DNA of 64,000 nt. Source: Margaritifera margaritifera. Its lineage: Eukaryota; Mollusca; Bivalvia; Unionida; Margaritiferidae. Within the stretch, counting starts at the first letter, position 1. Each line of letters starts with the position of its first letter. Made by a program: the position numbers and the translations under genes. The notes under the pieces are model-generated. The model was not told the DNA's origin. It did no database searches and saw nothing but the letters and a program-made list of their open reading frames with translations. The stretch spans positions 868,001-932,000 of the forward strand of contig JAQPZY010001346.1 of assembly GCA_029931535.1 (NCBI GenBank), in the 5' to 3' direction. This document shows, in pieces, positions 12,734-27,700 of this stretch.

Positions 12734-15700
12734 ATGTATATGTGCCTCATTTCCTTTTAATGAAAATGTATCCAACTTGTGGTATATCAAAGATACAGTG
12801 TACATACTACACATATATTTTATTTATACCACATACAAATACACATACTTATGTTCCAACAGAGTTTAAGATTGACTGCAGGAAACTGTATATTGACGGT
12901 ATATTCCCAGTGTGTCCGCTATAAAATGTAGTTCTGCAATGATTGTAGCTATTCACAATCCTTTTGGAAATTGTTAATTTGCTTCTTTTTTAACTTAAAG
13001 AGATGCTTAGGATTTAAATGTGAAAGTTGGTTTAAATTGAGAAAGCAGAGCAATACAAACACTGCATGGCTAGTGTCCCAAGCAGTGAAAGCGCAGACAT
13101 TAAATCACTGGGCAGTACATCGAAATGAGTGGGGGAATAGTCTAAGCCAGTGGTTCTCAAAATGTGGTCCATGGACCACTGGTGGTCCGCAAGCTCCATT
13201 CATATCCTATATGAAACTTTGTCTTTAATAGTCAAGTGGTTCATGAACAAAAAAAGTTTGAGAACCACTGGTCCAAGCGAAATGAAGAACCAAGCATTTA
13301 ACGTTATTTACAGTTGATCTAAAGCATTGTTATGCTTTAATTACCATTGCTAGTGACCATACCATTATTTTTATCCTCTCTCTCTCTGTTGGTCAGTTTG
13401 TCTGCCAGTTTTACCATCACAGGGTAAAACTGATATTCTGACCAAACAACTGGGAGAGGGGATGGAGGTGCAGGAGGTTTACTATAAGATTGTTTTATTG
13501 TCCATCTCTCTGTTTATCTGTTGGTCGATTAGTCTGTCAGTATTGCCATCGTAGATCCAGAGAGAGATCGATCTGGATCAACTGAGACAAAACTGACATA
13601 CTGACTGAGCAACCAACACATACTGAGAGAGAAACTGAGAGGGTAAGAAAACTTCAGGCATTTTAAGATTTAAAAAATAATTTGTTTTAGAACCTTATTC
13701 CAAATTCCAAATTATCCGAATTCCAAATTAAATTGATGCATATTGCATAAGAAATAGTGAAAATAGTGATTACACATTTAATATTTAATTTTCCGCAGAC
13801 AATCATACATTGGTATGAACATATATAAGAAAATCGGCAAATGAATAGCATCAATAATTTATTTCATTGCATAAATAAAAGTGAATCAATAATAATTCAA
13901 TCAAAAATGTGCACAAAGCATAATTTTTAATCATCTATGCATAAATCATGATGTGTCTGAATTCATTACAAAAATATGGAATAATGACATTTCAGTATGC
14001 ATGGTATGCATGCCATTAAGCGGTGTCTGTGTAAATTTAAAACCTCAAGAATTTTCTCTGCTCGATTCCATTCAAATCTAAATATTTAATACATTACTAA
14101 TGAGCTCACACAAACTTACAAAACACTATACAAAATATCTCATGACACTTACAGTATTTAGGGATAGACTTTGGGGATAAAGCTGACTGATTTTCAGCTG
14201 CCATTGGGTTGATCATGTGATGACTGGCTGACAACATAGCCACATGGACATAAAATTGACTTTTGTTTTGGGAGTTTCTTTGTTATAAAGCAGCACCCAA
14301 TAGTTGCAACAACCTTTTGATGTGGACTGACTTTGATGATCTGCAGTTACTTAATTAGGTTGGTAAATAACTGATTCATCAATTTGAGTGATAAACTTGC
14401 TTCGATAACAACATTGTTTGGTGCATGAGTGTGCATGCCAGTTGACTGAGCAAGCATTGATGGTCTATTGTTTGCCCTGAATTGAACAACAATTGTACAC
14501 AGTGCACTGAACAGAGACACAATGAACAATTAAAAAATTGTGTATATAAACTGCGTTCTCTAAAAAAGTCCAAATTTTTTTCTGGTGGCACATTAGTGAA
14601 AAGCTTTTTAACTGGACTGGCATCAAGCAAGAAAATACAGTGAATTTTTGTCCCCTGCCAAGCATAGTGAGGTCACAACAGTTCAAAATATTGAAATTTG
14701 ACTATGACCTTTAACACAGAGCTGTAAAGTTACTGGGCATTAAAGGAAAAATGCCATCAAAACTGAGAAGCATAAATGTACAATGGTTCATCCCTGTGCC
14801 TCAAACACATACCTGCCAACCTCCAAGAAAATGTTGGGAGGTTTTTAAGACTCAAAAAGTGTGCTTTGAGGTCCCAATAAAGGGGGTGGGGGCAGGGCAC
14901 ATGACTCAAAAAAGTGGCCCCATACATGTGAGAATACATTATCTAGTCATATAAGCCTATAGAAAACGACTGGAAATTCAAGTCTGAATAAAAGAAAACA
15001 ACATATCTGTTTTCTTTGAAGTATTTAGTACACTTACAAACAAAAAACAGTTGGTAGACTTAGCCTTGACAAATATCACCACACATGTACTCGCATATAT
15101 GTGCCCAGACTCACATAATCACATTCAACCACAGTCTTTAAAATCCACTTGTCATTGGAATACAGTCTTAGTTAGATGCAGTCTTTGTTGCTCTCAACAG
15201 TTCAGTAGGGAGTCTGAAGGAAATGCAAGTGTCATTTGTGTTCATCTTTGCGCTTATTATAGGCTGGATGGTACTGTTGTTCCAACTTCCCAGATCTTGT
15301 TGAATTTTTCTCAGCATAGTTCAATATCTTTCTGCCTCTACATTACTGTGAGGGAGTGTCAAACATGCAGGTCTGAAAAATATTCTTCAACTGCAAACTG
15401 TAGAAGAAATATACTTCAGCTCTTGTGACATGGTCTGTCAATGATTGTTTAAACATGTTTGTTACTTTTGGGATTGAGTTCTGCATTTGTGCATTGTCCC
15501 AGGTGGTGTTGCTATGCTGACATGTTGTACAATCCAGAATGACTAATGTCAATATGGTGTCTGCAGTATGTGCAAAGAATAAAATGTTCCCCCTGCTGCT
15601 GCACTTCACAAAGTCAAACTGTCAACCAAGAGTTCTGAAATTTAGTTTTGCTGGGCTTTGCTCACTTCATAGATGTCTCGTTCTTCCCTGAAACACAGCT

Positions 15701-18700
15701 GTATTTCGACATTTTGCTTTCAAAATTGAATCACACTTGTAAATACATGTGATTCTAGAGGAGGTAGGACAAAAATACCATTTTAAAGGCCATCTACCAC
15801 ACATGCCGTTTTATAGTTGAAATCTACTGCTTTTGAAAAATAAAAGATGATTTTTTTTTCTTCTGGTTCTATACCCCCATTAGAGAAACCAGTCTACTGG
15901 GGACCAGAAATGTTATACTGGTGCAATGATGTGTGGCTGAGTAATCAGATTAAGAAGGCTAACATGTATACATAACAAACTGTTAAATGTTTACCATATT
16001 GTTGTAATCTAGAGAGTTTAAGGCCAGATGTGGGATGTTTTATAAGTTGTTATAAGTAATAAAGGGATCACAGGTGGTCCGTGATGGCTTGAGTCGCTGA
16101 ATAAAAAATCAGCTGACCTTTGGCAGAGGTGAGATAAAACGGAAAGACTGACTAAAAAATGATTTCGACAGAAGCACTTGAGTAGGTATTTTGATTTTTG
16201 ATATTGTTTAATTGTTACTGCATTGTTCAAGATGTTTTTAGAGGAATATTTAAGGGCAGTTCATATACGTTTTAGTTAATTTCATGTCAAAATGCCAAAA
16301 CATGTGTTTTCTCCCAATGCTAAAAAAACACCAGATAAGAAATATGGAAGTCAGGAATACATCTGAAGTCCAACTCAGGAACTTTCTTCCCGGGATGAAC
16401 TTAGGTTGGAGGAGTATTGGAGAGCAGTCAGCAACCTTAAAAACCCAGCCACAGGAAAAGTGAAGTTTGAACTTTCTTGCAGGCTGTGTGTGGTTGTTAT
16501 GTTATTGCCAGATTCTAATGCTGATACAGAGAGGACATTCTCCATTCTTCGCAAAATAAAGTGATTCAAGGGGAAATCTGGACCAGAAAACTATCGAAAG
16601 CCTGTTAAGTGTGAAACTTAATAATCACAATTAATGTCATCAGTGGTCACCAGTCAGTGATCTTGTGAAGGAAACTAAAAATGCTTGTGGATTTTTATTT
16701 AAAAAAATTAAAAAAATCTTTGCAGTGATCTATGAGATATACAACTCTTCCTTTTTCATGTAATTGTCATACACTGACTTGTATTAATTAAATATTATTG
16801 TTCCAATTTCCTTCAGAATATGATTCATGTTCAAAACTTGCTGTTTTATTATAGTATGAAGAGAGTAGATATTACAGCAAAATATGCACTTATGTTATTT
16901 TTCAATCCCCTTGAAACACGCACAATTTATATCTATAAAAAATCTACTGGTTTAGAAGCCAATCTACTGATCAAAATTTTAAAATCTACTTGTTTAGTGT
17001 CATGGTTCTGTCACATGTATGGTTGTACATTATTTTGACTACCGAAATAATCATGTTTTTTACTTTATATAAGGAGTAAAATCCAACTTCAAAGAAATGT
17101 TGCCACTAATCATGAACTTGCAAATAATATTTAATAAAGATGACTTAAACATTCTCATTCAAGGCAATAATGCACAATAACTTTGTTCTTCAACACACAT
17201 CTTTTTGATTTACCTAACTTCAAACGAATTGGCTTGTTTCACTAGGTGTACTTTACCTACGCAAATTAGCCTAATGGGCTCTCCTACAGCAGTGCTCAAA
17301 GGTCCCAATTGTCAGTCAATTAAATAATCTGTGCAATAATGGCCATTTATCTCTGACCACCGTATGTTTTAACTGCCTTTATGACAATCAATTGTATGAA
17401 CTGCCCTGAGAATAATTTACCTCAGCACTAAGCATCACTGCTTATACAGGCTATAGGTTATTTGCATATATCATAGTGGTAAAGAAAACAAAGTCTCTCT
17501 GTATCTGTCTCTGGTTTTCTTTTTGGTTTGTTTGCCAGGAGTACTGAAAATTGATTTTTTTTAGAAACACAACTGTGTTGGGAGGTTTGGGAGTCAAAAA
17601 TTGTGTTTTTTGCATGACATATTGCGTTATGGCAGGTATGCAAACAGCTTTTATGATATAAAGCAGAAACAAAATTAAAATATTGACCTGTGACCTTGAC
17701 ATTGAGGGAAAAGGCCTCACTTGTGTAATGCAACAAATCTTCTATTGACAAAATATTGGGGTTTCAATAAGAAATAAAGTAGAAGTTGGAAAAGTAGCAG
17801 GATGGGGGTGGGGGGCAAAACATCCCCCTGTTGGGGCATATGGCGGCCAACCCATGAGGTGAAATGGTGATGGTGTATCAAATCACGTTAGATTGGCTTT
17901 CCTTTATGGTGAAATATGTTTGAAAATATTTTTTTTTTTGTATTATAGAATTTTGTATAAAATTGATATTGATAATTCATATCTCTAGATTTTTTTCCTG
18001 ATGATCTTATAGATTCCATCCTATTAATAAGGAAAAAATTATCATGCAGAATCAATTGGTTCTTTGATATTAACATTGATGTTGAACCTTAGCAATATTC
18101 TCCTAGTTCTTTTGAATGAAATGAATCTCTTAATTACTTAGCTGATTAGAAAATGTTTAAAGAGTGTTGCAAAAGAAAAATGGGAAAATGCAGGTTTCCA
18201 GGTGATGGAATAATAAGAAAAATAAGCCAACCTGATGTTTTATAATAATACACAAACTAAAATTAACAATAAATATATCAACTTAAGATGATTATATATT
18301 GTGGTGTTGGCAAAGTCCTGGGCAGATACTGTATATCTGCTTTAAATTACTGAAAATGTTACAAATTATAAATAAATAACAAACTCGTTCTAAAAGAATT
18401 GAAGGAAGTAGACTAACTTTCTATAAATGTTTAATATATGTTTCAACATGTGTGTTGTATTCATGTTGTATTTTAAATTTATCATGTGCTTTTGTCTGTT
18501 GTGTCAATGTCAAACAGTAAGCAAAATGTTTGACATGTCATTCATCACTAGTATCATTTATATATTGTATCAATAAGCATTCACTAGCCTATCTTACTAT
18601 GTCTGTTTTCATGCTGTCCCCTCTGTACTGCATAACTGATAGAACTCTGTCTAAATTTGTTACAAACCCCTTTTTATTTTCTATTTAGCCAGAAGTCATG

Positions 18701-21700
18701 TGTGTATATTGCTCACTTAATTACACCGCTCCCTCGATAACTCGTGCCCGGATAACTCGCGAACCCACTTATAACGCGGACCAGACATGAATCCCATTTT
18801 TTTTAAACTAGAAAATATATTTAAAAAAAAAAAAAATTGATCCTATTTGTTGAAGGTGAAAAAAATCGCGATCAAAAATTAGTAAATGAAACCTTAATAT
18901 ATCGCTCGTTTTATCGTCAAAACCAGTGGTTAGTACCCAGAAATTTGAACCATCGTCATGACATTTTCGACTTTTAATAAGCAGTCAAATATTTTGTTTA
19001 ATTTTCTTTTCAAACAACATTCTCAGTACACTATAAATAACAATATTCGACGAAATTTCGATCAATGAAAACGTCACTAAAGCCTACTGGTGGCAACACT
19101 TGAAAAATAAATACCAATTAAATAAGTTTTGTCAAGTGAAATATATGTTTTAGTTCTATCTTTTAATTCAGTTTCAGTGTAAACATCATAAATGCAATAA
19201 GCCCTCTTGTATTCAAACGTGAAAATTAAAATTCAACCGACCGAGCTATCTCCGCGAGCCTTTCCGTGAGATTCTAATTATGTGCCGACCTTTTTTTTGT
19301 TTTTATCTCCGACTGACGGAAGTATATGTTGTGTTGTTACACTCAATTAATAGCAGACCTGCTTTGTATTATCACGTTAATTACGTCTTTTGTATCAAAT
19401 CAAACAAAGGGGGTGGAATAACAGAAAAGTTAAAAGGCGTGCAAATCCTGCCTGCGTAAGAGCTAGCGGTCACGGCCGTGTGTCAGGTCAACTCATTTCA
19501 ATTGATCAATCGAACACTGTTATAAATATTATTATGTAAGTAATATAATTAAACTACCTTAAATTAGCCTACTCATTCACAAATGTAATCAAAGATAGTA
19601 AGGCAACCAAGCCAAATGAGTACTTGGAGAATAAAAGCTTTGTTTTACAGATGCGGTTCATTACGGAGAAGCGAGTTCCAGAGTTTGTATTGAACTTTCT
19701 AACATGCTACTCAGGGATTTCCTCAAGGATGAGACGAAGTTTCACTGTTACTTGATATGAAATCACGGCATCCATATTTTACTAATGGAACAATAAATAA
19801 ATCGAGGTTTGATGTTGACGGTTGTTTCACGAAATAAATGTCAATAGTTTTTGAAAAAAGGAATCTTGTTTAGTTGTGAATCAACAACAACAAAAAGCAG
19901 TGACGTAATACACAATGTATCGCGTACACGTGTTGTTCAAACTGCTTGGACTAATGTTGTTAACGATCTTTCAGAGGTTCGTTATCTTGAAAATAAAGGT
20001 AATTTATACAGAAAAGCAAACAACTACATTAGAAAAAGCTCTTTATTGACAATTATTCCCAATGTAATTATAAAACGAGTATTCCGACATTAAACAGCCC
20101 CGTTACCCACCCCCACCCCTACTGCGGTTTTCTCGATGTCCAGCGGGGATGGCATCCCTTTCTTAATTTTTTTTAGGTCCCTCGGTAACTCGCGCCCTCG
20201 CTTATAGTGAGGTCTATGTTTTTGGACCCCGTTGTGCGCGAGTTATCGAGGGAGCGGTGTATTAGCATGTGATCACCACTCTTGGATTGATCATGATCAA
20301 TTGGGTGTGAAAGGAAGGACACTGAACATTTATGGTTCTCTTTGATGTAGATTAAACCATGTGCCAGGCACGTGCTTTCAATTATGCTGAATAGGAAAAT
20401 GCATGCATCGTCTAGGCTTAGATTGATCTAAATCAAATAGAAGATGTTAATCTTAATTGGATGATTCATCTCCAATGGAATAGGTGATTATTATAAAACT
20501 TTTAAAATGAACTCTTTCAAAATTCTGGAAACGTAAGTGATGATTTCTGTACAAATATATGGCGAAAAATTACTGGCTACTGGCTTCTATTGAAACTCTT
20601 GAATATGTCAGTGTACCAAAAGCTTCAACCATTTATCTTAAAAAACTGTTAAGTTAGAAAATAGAAGGGCAAATGTTACTCAAACCTAATATATTGAACT
20701 GTGATCTTGACCCTTAAGATAGAAACCCCAATGAGGTATGTGACAGCTTTTAGTCATGATATGAAGTAAAGAACAAGTTCCAAATGGTTTTAAAATTAGA
20801 TAGTGGAAAGGACAGTGATATAGAAAAATTAAACCTATAATACTATGACATTATAAATAAGTCCCCCAATGTTGTACACAACACACTTGCTAATGATGAC
20901 ATATATGTATAATAAGCTGTATTCCTTAAAATCAAAAAGCTCTAAAGTTATAGAATGGAAAATGAAAGTGTGATGGAAAACATAAATATTGAGCAATAAT
21001 AATAATAATAATAATAACTTTATTTAAAGCAATGACCTTGACCTTGAGGATAGAACCCCAAATGTGGTAAATGACACACCTTCTAGTAATTATATATAAG
21101 TATACCAAGTTTCATACCTTAATCTCAAACAGCTTTGAAGTTAGAGAGTGGATGGGAAAGTGTGACAGAAGGGCAGAGAGATGGATATAATTGTTCCTGA
21201 TTTTGTTTTTGAAAAGGTGGTGAACACAAACTTTTTCGTGGCATGGTGAAGTCAATACACTGAACAAAAATGTTATTTACTGTCAGTGGACATGCACTAT
21301 GGCTGAGGTTCATCCTTCAGGAGGAAAGCAGTCAGGTATGTGTGTTCTATGCAAAAGTGACACAGTTACCACCTCATCCCTATGATTTGTTCTATACAAA
21401 GGATGCCATTTTCCAATGATGGATCTGATGTCCCATAAGTAGTTTATGGACTTTTTATTCCACATATTTTTCTAAATAGATAAAACATGTAAATTAATAT
21501 ATTACTTAAAGTCACTATATGCAATCTTCCATTCAGAAATGGGTGACTGAAGGGCTTTGGCTGCTTTATCAGTTCTCTCATTATCCCTAACACCAATGTG
21601 TACAGGCAGCCATCCTTACAGGATACATTTTCTGCAGTTTATGAGCAAATTATTAAATAAGTTAATACTTTTGTACACTACTTATACTATTTAAAAAGTT

Positions 21701-24700
21701 ATAAAGTTAACAAAGTTGGATTCTGATGAGGTACCATTGGATAAATTGGTGTTCTTCAGCTCATAAAAACCCCCAAATTCAGTTCTTGGCATATTTTGCA
21801 ATGTTTGTATCTACAACAATGAGATATGCTTACTGACATTTTATGCCATACAATATTACTAGTTACACACATCAAATAAAGTTGAATTCTATCCCTGATC
21901 AAACAACAAACCTGATTATGGAAAGCAATCATCTTGGTCTTTTCCAGAGACAACAGTAGCCAGAGTGATTTGGCATGTCGATATTGGCATATCTGCTGGG
22001 CCTGTAGATATACAATGAAACAATACTTAGCAGCATGGTGATTGATATTCAATAAGCCTTAGCAAAAAAGGCCTACATAAATATGATGGTGCTTCAAACA
22101 TGCCAAAACTAAAACCTAAACAAAACTTAATTTGTCAATGCTGACGCCATCAGAATTGCTGTAACTGGAAAAGTAACTACTTTGACTACCGGTAACTGTT
22201 ACCACTAACAAAGACTTGATAAAATAGACTGAGTACATTTTCCTATTAAACTGTCTACCATTGTATGTTGTAAACAAGATTGCACTGAAAAATCAAGTGA
22301 ATGCATGAAATACATCATATTTCTACTTTTATTTTTTCAATAAATCTTTTCAATAAATCTCTCCTATGATTGGAAAATTCCGCCCTTTTTTTAACAAAAA
22401 TAAGGGGGGAAATTTCCCACCTATAAGATCAGCTGTGGAATGAATACTGATTTTTTTTCTCTCAAGAAAATTAAGAATTCTGAAGGCACAAAGAGACTAC
22501 ATGTATGTCGTAATTGTTAAAGCTATATAATTTACTATTTGATGGCAGATCAATATTATTTGTATAATTTTGAAGGGCGATTCATATATGTAATGATAAG
22601 GCTTTTTGTAAGAGACCACTTAAAGGCTTTTCAACTTGCTATAAATGGCAGTCATAACTGATGACAGATACAGGTGAAAGTGACTCATCTGAGAATTATC
22701 TTTTTATGTCCAAATGAACTTAGACACAAAACTGAACCAATCTTATTAAAATCGAGATCTCTGGCATAATGGAGATCTGTCACACACACGCACAACTATT
22801 TAACATGTCACTATATCAAAGGCACACTACTCCATCTGGTAACTACCCATGTCATGTTTTGTATTCCCTCAAATAAATTCATGGAGTTTTGGGAAAAATG
22901 AAAAGTTTTTCAACAAATTCAAGGACTATTCAAGGAAAAAGCCAACATTTTCAAACTTCATGGAGTTTTCAAGGCAAACCCTCAAATTCGAAGATTTTTC
23001 ATGGTTGTATGAATGACTAATTTTTCTTCTTTCAGTCAGTGACCCTGATTTTTTATATCTTTTTACCCCAAAATCAATAGGCTTTCTTCTTACCCAAAGT
23101 GTAAGTCATTCCACAAACTTTGGTCAAGGTACATTCTTGATAACTGAAATTTTTCTGCTGAAAACATTTTTCTACTTTCAGTCAATGACTTTGATCTTTT
23201 AACCTCAAAATCAATATGCTTCTTGCCTTCCATATGCAAGCCATCCACAAAGTTTGGTCCCAGTCTGCTATGTAAAACAATAATGTTATTGTGTGGAAAC
23301 TAACTTTGTTCTTTCGGTCACAGTGACCTTGACCTTTAATCTTTTGACTCAAAAATGGATAGGTTTTATCCATATCAAGTGCAAACTATCCACAAAGATT
23401 TGTCCAGGTATGTGATGTAGAACTAATTATATTGTGCAGACACCATTTTTGTTCTTTCAGTCACATTTTGACCTCAAATCTATGGGTTTCTTCCATACCT
23501 CAAATGCAAGCCGTCCACAAAGTTTGGTAACTGAAAATGTTGGACAACTTGAGTTATTGTTCAGATATGATATTGGTCACAGACAGATGGATGGATGGAT
23601 GGAGATCATAACATAATAAGCTCTGCTTTATGGTGGGTGTATAAAAATAAATACAAAGCAATGCTTCTTCAAACTTCACAAAACTACAGTAGTGTTATTT
23701 ATTGCAAAAATACTTTTGTTCAGGAAAATCTTGCAAAATAGATTTCTCATTCAAATTTGCAAATTTCATGATATTTCCGAATTTCTATACATTGACTGCC
23801 ATTTTCAATGACAAAAAGTGCGATATATGAAACTTTCATTGACCATTTTTTTTATTGTGATTTTTAAAAAAATATTAAGCAAAGAGAACCCTGTTTTGGG
23901 CATTTTCTATAAGAAAAAAATGGGATCCACACTTGCCTCCACATTATAAGCAGGTTCGCAAGTTATCTAGGTTCACTAAAACAAGGGAGCACTGTATGTA
24001 CTATTTCTGGATTTAAATATTTTGAAATGCTTTCTACTTAAAAAGAGATTTTTTTAAGAAGTAACTTGTCACTATCAACAAGAGGAATTTGACCCTCTGC
24101 TTTGAAATGTAAGAGTGTTGCATCCAAGGAATGTATTATTTCACACTTTTTAAAATTATATGTTTGGTATAAAAAAACATTGTGAAGTTGACTTCAGAGG
24201 AGTACCAATTCAATTCCCAGATATAAAACATCCATGTACTCCCAAGCTGGGTAATTTAATGCCTCGATATTTATGTGGAAGAAAGTTACAGTTTGTTTTT
24301 GTTCTCATATGGAATGAGATAAACTGTTAAAAGTCCATTAATGCCTATACATGCATGAAGGTAAATTGTAAAAAGTCCATTAATGCCTATACATGCATGA
24401 AGAGTTCAACCCTTGAAGAATATTTCTATTGATTAAATTATCACCTTTGGGCTAAAAAGGGACTGTTCCATCTTAAGTGTCTCCACCATGAACTTGTCAA
24501 GGTTGTTTTCAGGATTACCACCAATGGATTTCAGGAAGCTGATAGCAATATCAAGGTTATCCAGGGCCTGACACAGGTCAGGCAAACTGTGGAACTCCTC
24601 ACTTATTTGGTGTTTGACTCCATTACTCAGAGGTTCCTGGGAGAGAAGCATTGAAAGAGTCAACATTTTAGTTTGCAAATAGAAAGCAAAAACAAATGAC

Positions 24701-27700
24701 TGTACCTCAAAATATCAAAGCTTAAAAAAAAATCCGGCCTTCACACTTGTTAATTCTAAGCTATTGTACCAATTTTTAAAGGTTTTACTGATTTAATTAT
24801 TGATATAAAGGCCAAAATTTAATTATCACGAGACAATGCCATTTGGCTCTATCCAAGTAATTGCAGACAAATTGAATGAACTCCCTTTCTCTTCTAGTGC
24901 TGTCAAACCAGCACATCTTGTACACTTGGCCTGCACAGGTTTTCACTGAGTGCTTCTGCATTTCTGTATTAGAAATTTTTTGGCACACTTGCAAATGAAA
25001 CAAGAACTTTCTCAAAACATTAATTCCCTCACCAAATATAATTTCAAACTCCAGCTAGGCTAGCATGCATATCAATAAGAGGGTTAATTATAGGTTACAT
25101 GATGTAATTGTTCATTTGGATGGTAATGGGAGCTGAATTGAACATATTAATTGAAAAGTCTCTGAAGAATCAACTGTGGGTAAAACTGACATATTTTTGA
25201 CACTGCATAATAATATGAATCAACCTAGAAAGTTTCATGAAGACAGTTGATGTTTAAGTGCATTTAGGTGATGACATTTCCATTAAACACAAAGCTAAGC
25301 CACATTTATTAGCTTTTGGGAAGGTAGTGTAGTATGAGAGAGGATGCATCTACAACTCAAGAGTTATGACAGGTAGAGAAACATATATAGGCTGAAAATT
25401 GTTTCTAATGAGTCACTCAAGCATAAAGATAGGTCACAATGACCTAGTTCTGATGGGTGTGTAGTTATTGCAAACATGAATCTACATAATGTATAAAGTT
25501 TGAGGGATGTAGGACTTCTAATGTACAAGATGCAGAGAAATTTTGTATTTGTTAATGAAGTTAATCAAAATATAAATGGTCAAAGTGACCTACTTTCAGT
25601 ATGGCAGAGGACTGCATCAATATTACCAAGTGAGAGTAATATACATCAACATTATAAACTTTGGCAAGTCTAAATTTAACAGGGTCCAAGATATGAATGC
25701 AATGAACAATCAAATTCAGTGAAATATTATCCCTAATCAACAATGGTGAGGTACAAAAAAGTATACTGTGATGAAATCAGTGACTTTTTGTGACAGAGAT
25801 GTAGAGTTTCATGGATCCATCTCAAAGGTATTAGAATGAAAGTGCAGAAAAGACCCCCCCAAACCCCCCCCCCAAGTGTCCCTTGAAAAGACTGATGCTC
25901 TACTAACTGAAATGAATTTCCAGGAATTCAAGATAAGTCTGTTTCTTCCATCTTTTTATTTGCTGCATATTGAAACCAGCTCTTATATTCTTGAGAAACT
26001 CCAACATACCAAATTTGGTAAGAACAATATTTTCTTATATGTCTAAGTTAACATGTTCACAATATACCTCTAAGTTTACAAAATTCTATGTCATAGAATT
26101 TGACCTTGATCTCGATATCATGGATAGAAAATCGCTGAACTTGTCTCAGACAATGTCAAGATATATCTACATGCCAAGTTTGGACAAATCTATAGTTAAT
26201 ATTTTTGGGGAAAAACCTTCAAAGTTTTCATTCAAGGTATTCTTCTAATATAACAGGGTTTAATAATAAAAAAAATCTATTCATACTTGTTTGTGTTATC
26301 ATGCTCACAAGTCAGTACAGCTAAAAGCCCAAGTCAAGACCTTTAACCTAAAAATCAATGTCAGAGTGCTGACTATCAACTTGTTCAATGAAATGCAACT
26401 AAATACAAAGTCTGTCAAAATTCACTTGTACATGTACCAGACCTGCCAACCCTAATAAGACCTTCTCACCAAGGCAGTCTAAATTTTCCATAAGTCAGAC
26501 CAATTTTCAGTAAGATGTAATGAAATATCATGCACTGCTGTTGCTGACTTGGAAACATGCATTTCAAAAGTTCAGAAGATCTGAGACTGATGCAATGAAG
26601 GTAAACATCATGCTCAACTAAAAAGTTTGCAAAGCACACTTAGACCTTAATTACCTCCAGTACAGTTTCAGAAACTGCGGTTCCAAACCCCATGGAGCTC
26701 AAAGGCCTTTTGCCAGATATCCCAACTTGATGTAATCTTTGTTGTTTTTTTTAAATTCCATGTGGCAATGGCAATAATTTCTCCCGCCATGAGAATTACT
26801 CAAATTAAGTACATATGATGTCCAATGAACATAACTGTTGCCTTTCCTGTTTCTTTTTCCAAGAATGTGAATATTACTTTCTATACTTCTATGCTGATTG
26901 TTTAACTTATTAAGAGGATTATTGTCCCTTTCATCTTCTAAGTGGTTTTGTTTGTTGGATGCCATTTGTAGAAAATGCTATAAGCATCAGCTTGATCATG
27001 CAGGCATTTTGCATGAAAAATATGGACAGTTTAAAGCATCTGAGGTACTCCTGTAAAGTTAGACTGGTTCCAGGCCGACCAACTCCACTGGCTCTAATAT
27101 GAAACACAACTCTAGATCAAACATGGACATCCAGTATCTGGATTTGACTGCAACAATCATATTTCATTGTAAGTTTTACTATTATTCTGTAAGTCCATAA
27201 TTTAAGGGTCATTTCAGTAAGACTTATTGTCAAATCATAAGGGTTGGAAGATCTGCATCATGTACACATACCTGCCATAACACTATGTGTCACGCGAACA
27301 ACACAATTTTTTTTACTCCCAAATCCCCTGACACAGTCGTGTTTTTAAAAACACGATTTTCAGTAATCTGAGAATTTTTTTTTACAATAAACAGAGAGAG
27401 ATCTTTTGACCACCAAGGTTCATTGCAGTATGTGATGTAGAAAAACTGCTATAATGGTATAAATATGTCCCTAGCATGTAGTCTGTATAAACAGTAGACA
27501 GTCCTGCTTAGAGTCCATGTACAACTGTCCTAGGGGCACTTTATACAATTTAGATTATCATAGAGGCAATTAAAAGGTAAGGTGGTCACACATAAGCAAC
27601 CATCTCACAGATTACTTAATTGGCTGAAAATAGCAAGGTGAAGCCATATTAAATCCTTTGAAGACTGTTGTGGGAGAGCCCATTAGGCTAATTTGCATAG

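Larger units (their letters stand above)
14808..17640 (+). mobile_element. hAT-like DNA transposon, copy A (2833 bases), with 6-base target duplication CAAACA
   Basis: The ends are CATACCTGCC and GGCAGGTATG, with CAAACA at 14802-14807 and 17641-17646. The host T1 unit reads through the insertion point. 14808-15650 and 17040-17640 correspond to the two halves of copy B in inverse orientation; about 15700-17015 is extra and carries a different hAT remnant. The element's own transposase remnant is on the minus strand (15130-15640). Confidence 0.8.

Noticed and set aside
15051..15428. 125-codon plus-strand ORF
   Set aside because: Lies across the antisense hAT transposase remnant of copy A and has no similarity of its own.
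19851..20093. 80-codon ORF inside pogo-like copy 1
   Set aside because: The corresponding region of copy 2 is broken and the protein lacks any transposase motif.
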